Assembly (NCBI RefSeq): GCF_008801475.1
Contig: NZ_VZPP01000006.1
Location: 1 to 64,000, forward strand
Length of the DNA: 64,000 bases
Origin: Pseudomonas moorei
GTDB taxonomy: Bacteria > Pseudomonadota > Gammaproteobacteria > Pseudomonadales > Pseudomonadaceae
Direction: 5' to 3'
The notes beneath the pieces were generated by a model. That model saw only the letters and a list, made by a program, of their open reading frames with translations, ran no database searches and was not told the DNA's origin. The position numbers were made by a program, and so were the translations under genes. Shown one piece after another: positions 35,216 to 43,847 of the stretch; positions within the stretch are counted from its first letter, which is position 1, and each line of letters begins with the position of its first letter.

Positions 35216-36184
35216 ATGGATGCCCTGTCACAAACCCTGCGTGTCGTGCGCCTGGTCGGCGCGATTTTCATCAACGCCCGGTTCACCGCGCCCTGGTGCT
35301 ACCAGTCACCGAGCGCGGACAGCGCTGCGCCCTTCCTGGAGCCCAACGCCGAACGGGTGGTGATCTTTCACTTGATCACCGAAGGCGAGTGCTACGTCGA
35401 ACTGGGCAATGACCCGCCGTTGCGGCTGACGGCCGGCGATGTCGTGGTATTCCCCCAAGGCGATGCCCATCGCATGTGCTCGCAACCCGGCCTTGCGCCT
35501 GCGAGTGGTGCCCGTCTGGACGCGGTACTGGCGCGCCGCCCCCGGCAGTTGAGCTATGGCGGGGGCGGCGCGGTCACGCGCCTGGTGTGCGGCTATCTGG
35601 CGTGCGACACGCGGTTGGCGGGGATGCTGCTGACGGGGTTGCCGTCCGTGGTGCGGGTCAATGTGCGCGGCTCGGCGGCCGGTATCTGGCTGGAATCTTC
35701 GGTGCGTTACGCCCTGGCCGAAGCCCGTTCACCCAGGCCTGGCGGCGAAGGCGTGCTGGCGAAACTGGCCGAGGTGTTGTTCATCGAGGTACTTCGCCTG
35801 TACATGCAGGAACAAGGCAAGGGCCGGACCGGTTGGCTGGCCGGCGTGAGCGACCGCATCGTCGGCGCCGCCCTCAACGCGCTGCACGGCAAACCCTGTC
35901 ACTGCTGGACCCTGGAAGAGCTGGCACGCACCGCCGGCACATCCCGATCGGTACTCGCCGAACGCTTCCAGCAACTGGTCGGGATTTCGCCGATGCAGTA
36001 CCTGACGCAATGGCGCATGTTGCTGGCGGCCAATCTGTTGCGCAGCAGTAACAGTTCTCTGCTGCGGATCGCCGAAGAGGTGGGATACCAGACGGATACG
36101 GCGTTCAGCCGGGCATTCAGACGTGAATTTGGATCGCCGCCAGCGGCGTGGCGGCGAAGTCAGGAGAATCGGACGGCTCATTGA
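35216..36184 (+). CDS. AraC-family regulator with cupin domain
   Basis: A 322-residue regulator. The N-terminal cupin (VIFHLITEGECYVELGNDPP, GDVVVFPQGDAHRM) is followed by a linker, then two helix-turn-helix motifs (LEELARTAGTSRSVLAERFQQ and LLRIAEEVGYQTDTAFSRAFRR). ATG at 35216 is preferred to the ATG at 35201 because the family N-terminus (ALSQTLRVVRLVG) begins after it; both are possible. It is divergent from DUF4242/methyltransferase. Confidence 0.88.
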   Translation: MDALSQTLRVVRLVGAIFINARFTAPWCYQSPSADSAAPFLEPNAERVVIFHLITEGECYVELGNDPPLRLTAGDVVVFPQGDAHRMCSQPGLAPASGARLDAVLARRPRQLSYGGGGAVTRLVCGYLACDTRLAGMLLTGLPSVVRVNVRGSAAGIWLESSVRYALAEARSPRPGGEGVLAKLAEVLFIEVLRLYMQEQGKGRTGWLAGVSDRIVGAALNALHGKPCHCWTLEELARTAGTSRSVLAERFQQLVGISPMQYLTQWRMLLAANLLRSSNSSLLRIAEEVGYQTDTAFSRAFRREFGSPPAAWRRSQENRTAH

Positions 36185-36194
36185 GCTGTGGATA

Positions 36195-37412
36195 TTACGC
36201 CGCAGGCGCAGTTGCCTTCGACTCCTCCAACAACTGCTGGATCATCTTCTCCTGGGTCTCATAGCTGCCCTCACCAAAGTGCGTGTATCGCACCTGCCCC
36301 TTGGCATCGATCAGGTAGTGCGCCGGCCAGTACTGGTTGTCGAAGTTGCGCCAGATCGCGTAGTTGTTGTCGATCGCTACCGGGTAGGTGATGCCGTACT
36401 CCTTCACCTTGTCCCTGACGTTGTCGATGATGCGTTCAAACCCGTACTCAGGCGTGTGCACGCCGATCACCACCAGGCCGTCCTTCCCGTATTTCTTCGC
36501 CCAGTCCTTCACGTACGGCAGGGTGTGCTTGCAGTTGATGCAGTCGAAGGTCCAGAAATCCACCAGCACCACTTTGCCCTTGAGCGACTCGTTGCTCAGC
36601 GCGGGCGAGTTGATCCATGCCACCGCCCCGGACAGCGACGGCATGGCGCCTTTGGCGTTGTCCATGGACGACTCGGCCGTGACCTTGCTGACCAGGTAGT
36701 CGACGACCTTCGGCACGGTTTCCAGCAAGCCTTTCTCGACGCTGCTGACCCCTTCCGACGAGGTATTGGCCAACAGCACGTCATCGGCGCCGGTAGAGAT
36801 CATCACGGCACCGGCCAGCACCGCCACTCCGGCGCCTCGACGCAGCCAACCGGTTACGGGAATCGAGGGTTTCAGGCGATTGACCAGACCGCGACCGGCG
36901 AAGATCAAGGTGCCGAGGGACAACGCACTGCCCGTGCCATAGGCCACCAGCAACAGGCTGGTCCCGGCATTCGCGCCTTGCAACATGGCGCTGGTGAGGA
37001 TCACCCCGAGGATCGGCCCGGCGCACGGTGCCCACAGCAGGCCGGTGGCGACACCGATCATGATCGAGCTCAACGGGCCGGACATTTTGCGGCTGGCCGG
37101 GTCGATGCGATTGCCCAGCAGCACGAAAGGCCGCGCCAGCCAATCGCCGACCCGTGCGGAAATCAGCGACAGGGCGAACAGCACCATCACGATCAGCGCC
37201 ACTTGGCGGCCGGTGCTGCTGGCCTTGATCACCCATTCACTGCTGACCACCGCCAGGCTGGAAATCAGGGCGAAGGTCAGCACCATGCCAGCCAGGGTCA
37301 GGATGATCGACGAGCGCGATCGATGGGCACCGGCGAACAGGAACGGCACGACCGGCAGGATGCAGGGGCTGAGCACGGTCAACAGGCCGCCCAGGAAAGC
37401 GATGAGTAACAT
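36195..37412 (-). CDS. DsbD/CcdA-type membrane protein fused to TlpA-like thioredoxin domain (DipZ-like)
   Basis: A 405-residue inner-membrane protein. The N-terminal CcdA-like part has six helices and two redox cysteines, LSPCILPVVPFLFAG and WAPCAGPILGVIL. The C-terminal periplasmic part is a thioredoxin with the CxxC site in DFWTFDCINCKHTLPYVK and the rest of the TlpA/DipZ fold (VVIGVHTPEY, PVAIDNNYAIW). It should pass electrons from the cytoplasm to periplasmic disulfides. It is third in an operon behind DUF2790 and the repeat peptide. Confidence 0.92.
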   Translation of the reverse strand: MLLIAFLGGLLTVLSPCILPVVPFLFAGAHRSRSSIILTLAGMVLTFALISSLAVVSSEWVIKASSTGRQVALIVMVLFALSLISARVGDWLARPFVLLGNRIDPASRKMSGPLSSIMIGVATGLLWAPCAGPILGVILTSAMLQGANAGTSLLLVAYGTGSALSLGTLIFAGRGLVNRLKPSIPVTGWLRRGAGVAVLAGAVMISTGADDVLLANTSSEGVSSVEKGLLETVPKVVDYLVSKVTAESSMDNAKGAMPSLSGAVAWINSPALSNESLKGKVVLVDFWTFDCINCKHTLPYVKDWAKKYGKDGLVVIGVHTPEYGFERIIDNVRDKVKEYGITYPVAIDNNYAIWRNFDNQYWPAHYLIDAKGQVRYTHFGEGSYETQEKMIQQLLEESKATAPAA

Positions 37413-37451
37413 GGGATCACCTTGAAAATGAGGGGGGCGGTGCACAGACGT

Positions 37452-37490
37452 CCCCCTGCAGGCGCTGGCTTGCCAGCGCCTACAGGGGAT
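37452..37490. repeat. REP-like palindrome in the DipZ operon
   Basis: TCCCCCTGCAGGCGCTGGC pairs with GCCAGCGCCTACAGGGGAT. It sits between the repeat peptide gene and the DipZ-like gene and may lower expression of the latter. Confidence 0.65.
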
Positions 37491-37501
37491 CGTGTTATTC
37501 A

Positions 37502-37756
37502 TCAAACTGTCTGGCTATCCTGCTGCTTACCTTGGGGCGTGTGGCTATAGCCGTTTTCGGCAACGACTCGTCCCTGCGGCGTGCGGCTATAGCCGTCCTC
37601 GGCAAGAAAGGCCTTGCCGCCCTTCTGCGCCACGGGTGTCAGTTGAAAGCAAGTGCTGCTGCCGCACGCGCTTTGTTCCACAGCGGTGTTGGCGTGGGCA
37701 GCGGCGCCGGCGACGGAAAAGGCAATGGCGGTCAAGTAGCGGCTGAGATGTTTCAT
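37502..37756 (-). CDS. Small exported repeat peptide with two cysteines
   Basis: An 84-residue secreted or periplasmic product. A signal peptide (cut after AAAHA, about residue 22) precedes a short segment with two cysteines (ACGSSTC) and then two 11-residue near-repeats, AEDGYSRTPQG and AENGYSHTPQG, separated by three residues. A good AGGAAG ribosome site supports it. I recognise no named family. The neighbours (DUF2790, DsbD-TlpA) suggest a redox or metal-linked periplasmic role, perhaps as a thiol substrate. Confidence 0.8.
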   Translation of the reverse strand: MKHLSRYLTAIAFSVAGAAAHANTAVEQSACGSSTCFQLTPVAQKGGKAFLAEDGYSRTPQGRVVAENGYSHTPQGKQQDSQTV

Positions 37757-37812
37757 GGTGTTCTTCCTGTATTCAAAGGGGATGGCGGATGGGTAATGGC
37801 TGATCGCAGGAC

Positions 37813-38076
37813 TCAGTTGTCCGAGTTGCAGCTGTCAGAAAACTTGCGGTAGTCCAGGACCCGGGTTTTGCTCTGGGAGTCCAGGTAGGTCAGTTGGGCA
37901 TTCACAATCCCGCAGGACGGCGTGGCGTCCTGTTTCGACGACACCACTTTCTTGATGTCCAGTTGCGTGCCGTAGGTGTAGGTTTTAGCGCTGACATCGG
38001 CTTCGGCGCGGGCCGACAAAGTGCAGATATTCAGAGCGGCAAACAGGCAAGCGGCGTAGACAGCTTTGGTGTTCAT
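37813..38076 (-). CDS. DUF2790 family exported protein
   Basis: An 87-residue secreted protein: signal peptide to about residue 24 (LSARA), then KTYTYGTQLDIKKVVS, SCGIVNAQLTYLDSQSKT and DYRKFSDSC, the DUF2790 pattern. Cys pairs are conserved. Many Pseudomonas carry several paralogues, and some are reported to respond to copper. It is the first gene of the minus-strand operon with the repeat peptide and DipZ-like protein, divergent from the two-component system at 38382. Confidence 0.88.
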   Translation of the reverse strand: MNTKAVYAACLFAALNICTLSARAEADVSAKTYTYGTQLDIKKVVSSKQDATPSCGIVNAQLTYLDSQSKTRVLDYRKFSDSCNSDN

Positions 38077-38226
38077 GGCGTTTTCCTCAAGGTTTCAACG
38101 GACAGGTCGTTGGGTGGCTAGAGGCGGTTGGGTGTGCCTCGTTGGGACCTATTAGAAGCCCCCGAGGTATCCCGTATGTGTCGGGAAAAAGCGCGGGTAA
38201 ATCGGCAAGTATCAAAGCCGGGCCGG

Positions 38227-38242
38227 GATACACAGGGATACA
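38227..38242. promoter_or_regulatory. GATACA-N4-GATACA direct repeat, site 1
   Basis: GATACA at 38227-38232 and at 38237-38242, spaced exactly 10 bp (one helical turn), as for OmpR/PhoB-type half-sites. The site is in the 305-base gap between the DUF2790 operon and the regulator gene; otherwise this gap (38077-38381) holds no gene. A reverse half-site TGTATC is at 38276-38281. Confidence 0.55.
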
Positions 38243-38294
38243 AAACCCCTGAAAATTCGCTTTTTTGCGTCTGTGTGTATCCACCGACTGGCCA

Positions 38295-38310
38295 GATACA
38301 CTGCAATACA
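38295..38310. promoter_or_regulatory. GATACA-N4-AATACA direct repeat, site 2
   Basis: GATACA at 38295-38300 and AATACA at 38305-38310 repeat the 10-bp spacing of site 1. The site is 72 bases before the regulator start, a common place for autoregulation. Confidence 0.5.
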
Positions 38311-38381
38311 AAGGGCCAAGGGCGAGCAGACCAGGGCTCGATAGACTGTGCGACACCCCCCACTGACAGAGGCAAGTCCCC

Positions 38382-39122
38382 ATGGAACACGTCGATCACA
38401 TTCTCATCGTTGACGATGACCGCGAGATCCGCGAACTGGTCGGCAACTACCTCAAGAAGAACGGCCTGCGCACCACGGTCGTGGCCGATGGTCGACAAAT
38501 GCGCAGCTTCCTCGAATCCACCCCGGTAGACCTGATCGTGCTGGACATCATGATGCCCGGTGACGACGGCCTGATGCTCTGCCGCGAGCTGCGCTCCGGC
38601 AAACACAAGGCCACTCCGGTCTTGATGCTTACCGCCCGCAACGATGAAACCGATCGCATCATCGGCCTGGAAATGGGTGCCGACGATTACCTGGTCAAGC
38701 CGTTCGCCGCCCGTGAACTGCTGGCGCGGATCAACGCCGTGCTGCGCCGCACACGGATGCTGCCGCCGAACCTGGTGGTCACCGAAACCAGTCGCCTGCT
38801 GGCCTTCGGGCGCTGGCGCCTGGACACCTCGGCCCGCCACCTGCTGGACGGCGACGGCACCCTGGTCGCGCTCAGTGGCGCGGAATATCGCCTGCTGCGA
38901 GTGTTCCTCGACCATCCGCAGCGGGTGCTCAACCGCGACCAGTTGCTGAACCTGACCCAGGGCCGCGATGCCGACCTGTTCGATCGCTCCATCGACCTGC
39001 TGGTGAGCCGCCTGCGCCAGCGCCTGCTGGACGATGCCCGCGAACCGGCCTACATCAAGACCGTGCGCAGCGAGGGCTACGTGTTTTCCCTGCCGGTGGA
39101 AATCGTCGGTGCGCCCTCATGA
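38382..39122 (+). CDS. OmpR-family response regulator
   Basis: A 246-residue regulator, the near twin of the protein at 23223 (about 31 of 246 positions differ; the recognition region DADLFDRSIDLLVSRLRQRL is identical). The receiver has the acceptor Asp55 in LIVLDIMMPG; the output domain is winged helix. It overlaps the kinase gene by four bases (ATGA at 39119-39122). It very likely controls the divergent DUF2790/DipZ operon and itself via the GATACA repeats. Confidence 0.95.
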   Translation: MEHVDHILIVDDDREIRELVGNYLKKNGLRTTVVADGRQMRSFLESTPVDLIVLDIMMPGDDGLMLCRELRSGKHKATPVLMLTARNDETDRIIGLEMGADDYLVKPFAARELLARINAVLRRTRMLPPNLVVTETSRLLAFGRWRLDTSARHLLDGDGTLVALSGAEYRLLRVFLDHPQRVLNRDQLLNLTQGRDADLFDRSIDLLVSRLRQRLLDDAREPAYIKTVRSEGYVFSLPVEIVGAPS

Positions 39123-40438
39123 GTCTCTCGATGCGCTGGCCTCGCACCCTGGCTTCACGGCTGTCGCTGATTTTCCTGATCGGCCTGATACTCGCCCAGG
39201 CCCTGTCATTCGGTGCGCAGTACTACGAGCGCTATGAAAGCTCGAAAAACACCATGCTCGGCAACCTGGAAACCGACGTCTCGACCTCCATCGCCATCCT
39301 CGACCGCTTGCCGGCCAATGAGCGCGCCAGCTGGCTGCAACAATTGCAACGGGCCAACTACGGCTATCTGCTCAGTGACGGCGAGAAAGGCACGCCCATG
39401 GACATGGACATGCCGGAGGCGCCGATTGCGATGGCCTCGATCAAGGACGCCATTGGCAAGGATTACCCGATGACCTTCACCGACATTCCTGGGCCGAAAA
39501 AACACTTTCAAGTGCACCTGAAACTCTCGGACGGCAGCCCGCTGACCATCGATGTGCGGCCTGCGATGGTGCCGCTGTCGCCCTGGCTGCCCTTCGTGCT
39601 GCTTGGACAACTGGCGCTGATGCTGGCCTGCACCTGGCTGGCCGTGCGGATCGCCATTCGCCCCCTGAGCCGCCTCGCCGAAGCCGTCGACACCCTCGAC
39701 CCCAACGCCCATCCAGTGCTGCTCGACGAAAAAGGCCCGACTGAAGTGGCGCACGCGGCCAAAGCCTTCAACGCCATGCAGGCGCGCATTGCCGCCTACC
39801 TGAAGGAGCGCATGCAACTGTTGGCGGCGATCTCCCATGATCTGCAAACGCCGATCACCCGGATGAAACTGCGCGCCGAATTCATGGACGATTCCGCCGA
39901 AAAAGACAAACTCTGGAACGACCTCGGCGAGATGGAACACCTGGTGCGCGAAGGCGTGGCCTACGCGCGCAGCATCCATGGCTCCACCGAAGAAAGTCGC
40001 CGCACCGACCTGGACTCGTTTCTCGACAGCCTGGTCTTCGACTATCAGGACATGGGCAAGCAGGTTCAGCTCAACGGCAAGAGCACCACTGTCATCGACA
40101 CCCGCCCCCATGCGTTGCGCCGGGTGCTGGTCAACCTCACGGACAACGCCCTCAAATTCGCAGGCTCGGCAGAGTTGCTGGTGGAAAAGCAGTCCGACGG
40201 CAGCGTGTCGGTGAAAGTCATGGACCGTGGCCCCGGCATCGCCGAAGAGCAACTGGCCCAGGTCATGGAGCCGTTCTACCGCGTGGAAAATTCACGCAAC
40301 CGCAGTACGGGCGGCACCGGCCTGGGGCTGGCGATTGCAAAGCAACTGGCGTTGGCGATCGGGGGATCGCTGACGTTGAGTAACCGTGAGGGCGGAGGCT
40401 TGTGTGCGCAGCTGAAGTTGCCGGCTCGCTCGGCTTGA
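39119..40438 (+). CDS. Sensor histidine kinase with Met/Asp-rich periplasmic segment
   Basis: A 439-residue kinase. TM1 (SLIFLIGLILAQALSFG) and TM2 (PFVLLGQLALMLACTWLAV) enclose a periplasmic domain of about 125 residues with an unusual Met/Asp cluster, GTPMDMDMPEAPIAM (residues 91-105). A HAMP-like region leads to the H-box LAAISHDLQTPITRMKLR with His240, the N-box NLTDNALKFA and the G-boxes DRGPGIAE and TGGTGLGLAIAK. It would phosphorylate the regulator at 38382 and perhaps the orphan at 23223. The Met cluster suggests a metal ligand such as copper. Confidence 0.93.
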   Translation: MSLSMRWPRTLASRLSLIFLIGLILAQALSFGAQYYERYESSKNTMLGNLETDVSTSIAILDRLPANERASWLQQLQRANYGYLLSDGEKGTPMDMDMPEAPIAMASIKDAIGKDYPMTFTDIPGPKKHFQVHLKLSDGSPLTIDVRPAMVPLSPWLPFVLLGQLALMLACTWLAVRIAIRPLSRLAEAVDTLDPNAHPVLLDEKGPTEVAHAAKAFNAMQARIAAYLKERMQLLAAISHDLQTPITRMKLRAEFMDDSAEKDKLWNDLGEMEHLVREGVAYARSIHGSTEESRRTDLDSFLDSLVFDYQDMGKQVQLNGKSTTVIDTRPHALRRVLVNLTDNALKFAGSAELLVEKQSDGSVSVKVMDRGPGIAEEQLAQVMEPFYRVENSRNRSTGGTGLGLAIAKQLALAIGGSLTLSNREGGGLCAQLKLPARSA

Positions 40439-40486
40439 AAGACCGGGGTTTGGGATCAATCCGCAACCCCGGCCATAGGCTCAGCG

Positions 40487-42112
40487 TTAAATGACGAACC
40501 GCGACACCAGCGCATTCAGATTCACCGCCAGGCGTGACAGTTCATGGGAGGCGGCGCTGGTCTGGTCGGCTCCTGCGGCGGACTGGGTGGCGAGATCGCG
40601 AATGTTCACCAGGTTGCGGTCGACTTCGCGCGAGACCTGGGCCTGCTCTTCGGACGCGCTGGCAATGACCAGGTTGCGCTCGTTGATCAAATGGATCGAC
40701 TGCGTGATCTGTTCCAGTGCGACACCGGCGGCACGCGCCATTTCCAGGGTGCTTTGGGTACGTTGATTGCTTTGCTGCATCGACGCCACGGCTTCACCGG
40801 TACCGTTCTGGATGCCGGCGACCATTTTCTCGATTTCCTGGGTCGATTGCGCCGTGCGATGGGCCAGCGCCCGCACCTCGTCCGCAACCACGGCAAAACC
40901 GCGTCCGGCTTCACCGGCACGGGCGGCTTCGATCGCGGCATTCAGTGCCAACAGGTTGGTTTGCTCGGCGATGGCGCGGATCACATCCAGCACCTTGCCG
41001 ATGTCGCGTCCCTGAGCGGCGAGGCCTTCGATCATCAGCGAGGTGGTGTGCACGTCGTGGGTCATGGTCTGGATCGCGTCGACGGTCTCCACCACACGGT
41101 TGCGACCTTCGCGGGCGGCCTGGGTCGACTGGTTCGACGCTTCGGAGGTCGATACCGCATTGCGCGCCACTTCTTCCACGGCGGCGGTCATTTCGTTGAC
41201 GGCCGTCGCCGCCTGTTCGATTTCGTTGTTCTGTTGCTGCAGCCCGCGGGAAGCGTCTTGCGTCACGGCGCTGAGCTCTTCGGCGGCAGCCCCCAACTGC
41301 GTGGCGGAACCGGCGATCTGTTCGATGGTTTTGCGCAGATTGGCCTGCATGTTCGCCAAGGCACCGAGCAACCGCCCCGGCTCGTCCTGGCCATCGGCCT
41401 CGATGGTTTTGCTCAGATTGCCGTCAGCAATGGTCTGCGCTGCCTGCAATGCACGGTTCAGCGGCGTGACGATGCTGCGGGTCAGCAGCCAGGCCAACAG
41501 AATGGTCATCAGCGCGGCTATCACGGCGGCGACCACAATGCCGAGAATGGCGCTGCTGTAGTTGTCGCCCGCTTCGGCCGAGGCGGTTTTGGCATAGCCG
41601 GTGTTGAGTGCCACCAACTTGTTGAGCTGCTCGCCCATCTGATCGGTACCGTCCTTGATCCGTGTATTGATCAGCGCGCGCATTTCATCGAGCTTGTTTT
41701 GCCGCGACAACTCCAGCATCTGCTCCTGGTCGCGCATGTAGCTGTCCAGGGTGGCGGTGAACGACTTGTACAGCTGCGCCTCTTCGGGCTGGAATGGCAA
41801 CGCGGCATAGCTGGCCTGAGCGCTGCGCACCTTGTCCACCAGCACACCGATACGCGTCTGTGCTTCCTGCAACGCCGCCGGATCACGGTTGACCAATACG
41901 CGGAACGACAGGATGCGCATGCGCAGCACGTTTTCCGTCATGTTGCCGAGATAACCGACGCTGGGCAGTTGATTGGTTTCCATGTCCAGGGAAGCCTGGC
42001 GGATGATGCTCATGCGATTCACCGCAAACACCCCCAGCACGATGACCAGCAGGGCAATGAAGGCAAAACCCAGGAAAGCTCGAGGCGCGATACTCAGATT
42101 ACGCAATGACAT
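40487..42112 (-). CDS. Methyl-accepting chemotaxis protein (4HB-MCP type)
   Basis: A 541-residue chemoreceptor: TM1 ([19 protein letters not shown]), a four-helix-bundle periplasmic sensor domain (about residues 30-190), TM2 ([20 protein letters not shown]), HAMP, and a long cytoplasmic coiled coil whose tip is the invariant [20 protein letters not shown]. Methylation regions are typical. It should signal to CheA/CheW, which are not in this window. The ligand cannot be read; it is transcribed away from the graspetide operon, which starts 353 bases upstream. Confidence 0.93.
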   Translation of the reverse strand: MSLRNLSIAPRAFLGFAFIALLVIVLGVFAVNRMSIIRQASLDMETNQLPSVGYLGNMTENVLRMRILSFRVLVNRDPAALQEAQTRIGVLVDKVRSAQASYAALPFQPEEAQLYKSFTATLDSYMRDQEQMLELSRQNKLDEMRALINTRIKDGTDQMGEQLNKLVALNTGYAKTASAEAGDNYSSAILGIVVAAVIAALMTILLAWLLTRSIVTPLNRALQAAQTIADGNLSKTIEADGQDEPGRLLGALANMQANLRKTIEQIAGSATQLGAAAEELSAVTQDASRGLQQQNNEIEQAATAVNEMTAAVEEVARNAVSTSEASNQSTQAAREGRNRVVETVDAIQTMTHDVHTTSLMIEGLAAQGRDIGKVLDVIRAIAEQTNLLALNAAIEAARAGEAGRGFAVVADEVRALAHRTAQSTQEIEKMVAGIQNGTGEAVASMQQSNQRTQSTLEMARAAGVALEQITQSIHLINERNLVIASASEEQAQVSREVDRNLVNIRDLATQSAAGADQTSAASHELSRLAVNLNALVSRFVI

Positions 42113-42294
42113 AGGATGACTCTCGGGTGATGGTGGCTACGAGCATCCTTGCGTGATCACTGAATGGCAGACAGGCGCAGGCCCTTTCAGCGGGGCGCTA
42201 TTGTTGTCGTGGGTTTGTATGCGCCTGCTCTTTGTATCGGCCAGGCTTGAGGTTTATTTCGGGGATCGAGCAAAAAAATTTCAACGACTTACAA

Positions 42295-42314
42295 GTGTTT
42301 CATCGCTGAAACAC
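42295..42314. promoter_or_regulatory. Perfect dyad in the MCP/graspetide gap
   Basis: GTGTTTCA-N4-TGAAACAC is a perfect 8-bp-arm dyad, 152 bases before the precursor start and 183 before the MCP start. No poly-T follows, so an operator is more likely than a terminator. The rest of the 353-base gap 42113-42465 holds no gene that I can support. Confidence 0.5.
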
Positions 42315-42465
42315 CTGAGGCAAAGTGACAGCATCGCCCCGAAAAACTCCGCACTCTCGACTATCCTTGAAGATGTCCGGCCCAGGGCGCGTACGCCCCC
42401 GGCTTCAGCCGGATGGCCGTCAACACTCAACGGTGCTGCATCCAAGGCTGAGGGAGCTACGTATC

Positions 42466-42888
42466 ATGCCCAGGTCGAACTCGCCCGCTGACGCCACGCC
42501 CCTACTGGTCGCCCATGCGACGTTACGTACCGGTGAAGCCCGTATTCCCGGTCATTACTCCAGGCAACTGGATGTGTGGGTGGTCGACCATGCACAAGGC
42601 GCCGTGCCCCTCGTCGAATGCCGGCAAATTCCCGAAATTCTGACCAAGACACACGCTCGAGTGGAAGAAGACGACGACACGCCGTTCGTCATGATGGAAG
42701 CGGTCAGCCAATACCCGCTCGAACTGCTCACCAAAACCCTTGCTGCGCCTGAGCAAGACGATCCCTCGCTGGATTATCTGCTTGAGTTGATCACCAAGAC
42801 CAACGCGGTCGCGGAGAAGGATGACACTACAGACTCGACGCTGGACCCTGAATGCGTCGATGTCTCGGCGCCGGACGTGCCACGCTGA
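42466..42888 (+). CDS. Candidate graspetide precursor with three TKTxAxxExDD core repeats
   Basis: A 140-residue precursor-like protein. Three identical-spacing blocks are seen: T60-K-T-x-A-x-x-E67-x-D-D, T89..E96..D98D99 and T110..E117..D119D120, each after a hydrophobic (I/L)LT or (I/L)IT. This is the side-chain pattern for ester (Thr-Asp/Glu) or amide (Lys-Asp/Glu) macrocycles made by ATP-grasp ligases in graspetides. The N-terminal 55 residues (…QLDVWVVDHAQGAVPLVE) have no such blocks and would act as leader. AGGGAG at 42451 supports the ATG. The stop overlaps the ligase start (TGATG). It resembles no family that I can name. Confidence 0.8.
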   Translation: MPRSNSPADATPLLVAHATLRTGEARIPGHYSRQLDVWVVDHAQGAVPLVECRQIPEILTKTHARVEEDDDTPFVMMEAVSQYPLELLTKTLAAPEQDDPSLDYLLELITKTNAVAEKDDTTDSTLDPECVDVSAPDVPR

Positions 42889-43847
42889 TGCTGCTTTTAG
42901 TGACCAATCAACGGGACATTACGACGGACTTTGTCGTGCTCGAATCAAGGCGGCGGGGCATCGATTTTTTCCGGCTCAACACCGAACTGCTGCCCTCCAT
43001 GGCGTGCAGCTTTTCGGATCGCATCCTCGACGACTGGACGCTGACACTCGATGGCAGGACGGTCTGCGGCTCGCAGGTTTCGGGCGCTTACTTCAGGCGG
43101 CCGGGCAAGCCTCGGATTTGCGAAAACATCATCGACGATGCCGCACGCCGCTACGCGGAGTCGGAGTGGGCCAGCTTGCTGAAAAGCCTGTATACCCGCC
43201 TTGAGGGGCGCTGGCTGAACTCGCCGACTCAAATTGTCCTGGCGGAGGACAAGCCGCGACAGTTGCTGCTTGCCCATCGCCTCGGGTTTGACGTGCCGGC
43301 GGCTCGTATCACCAACGACCTGCAAACGGCGCAACAGATCACCGAGCACTTCAACGCCATTGCCAAGCCCCTTAGAGAATCCCTGCTGACGGGCGAGCGC
43401 GAGAGCGTGATGTTCACCACTCGCCTTGATGGTCTCTGTGCGGCGGATGCCCCCGCCCTGGCCCTGGCGCCGATCATCGTCCAACAAGAGATCGCCAAGC
43501 AGTACGACGTACGTGTGACCGTGGTTGGACAGCGGGTATTTGCCGTTGCGATCGGGTCCCAGGCGCATGCCGAGACGACGGTGGATTGGCGCCGCGGCTC
43601 CCATGCCGACCTCAAGCATGAACTCATCCAGCTACCGGAACGCCTGCAACAGCAGTGCATCGAGCTGACCCAATCCTTGGGTTTACGCTTTGGGGCGATT
43701 GATTTGATCTGTGATCAGGATGATCGATTCTGGTTTCTGGAAATCAACCCCAATGGCCAGTGGGCCTGGCTGGAAAACATGACCGGCGCGCCGATCACCA
43801 GTGCCATTGTGGACGAGCTTCAAGGCATGGGTCGCCCATGGACTTGA
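42888..43847 (+). CDS. ATP-grasp graspetide (omega-ester/amide) ligase, MvdC/MvdD-like
   Basis: A 319-residue ATP-grasp enzyme. The start MLLLVTNQRDITTDFVVLES and RRGIDFFRLNTE match the preATP-grasp part of microviridin-type ligases, followed by YFRRP (68-72). ATP and metal sites appear as AIAKPL (Lys160), VQQEI (198-202), YDVRVTVVG (206-214), GAIDLI (Asp272) and the metal loop FLEINPNGQW (Glu285, Asn287). It would activate Asp/Glu carboxylates and join them to Thr or Lys side chains of the precursor. The start overlaps the precursor stop and its end overlaps the membrane protein. Confidence 0.9.
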   Translation: MLLLVTNQRDITTDFVVLESRRRGIDFFRLNTELLPSMACSFSDRILDDWTLTLDGRTVCGSQVSGAYFRRPGKPRICENIIDDAARRYAESEWASLLKSLYTRLEGRWLNSPTQIVLAEDKPRQLLLAHRLGFDVPAARITNDLQTAQQITEHFNAIAKPLRESLLTGERESVMFTTRLDGLCAADAPALALAPIIVQQEIAKQYDVRVTVVGQRVFAVAIGSQAHAETTVDWRRGSHADLKHELIQLPERLQQQCIELTQSLGLRFGAIDLICDQDDRFWFLEINPNGQWAWLENMTGAPITSAIVDELQGMGRPWT

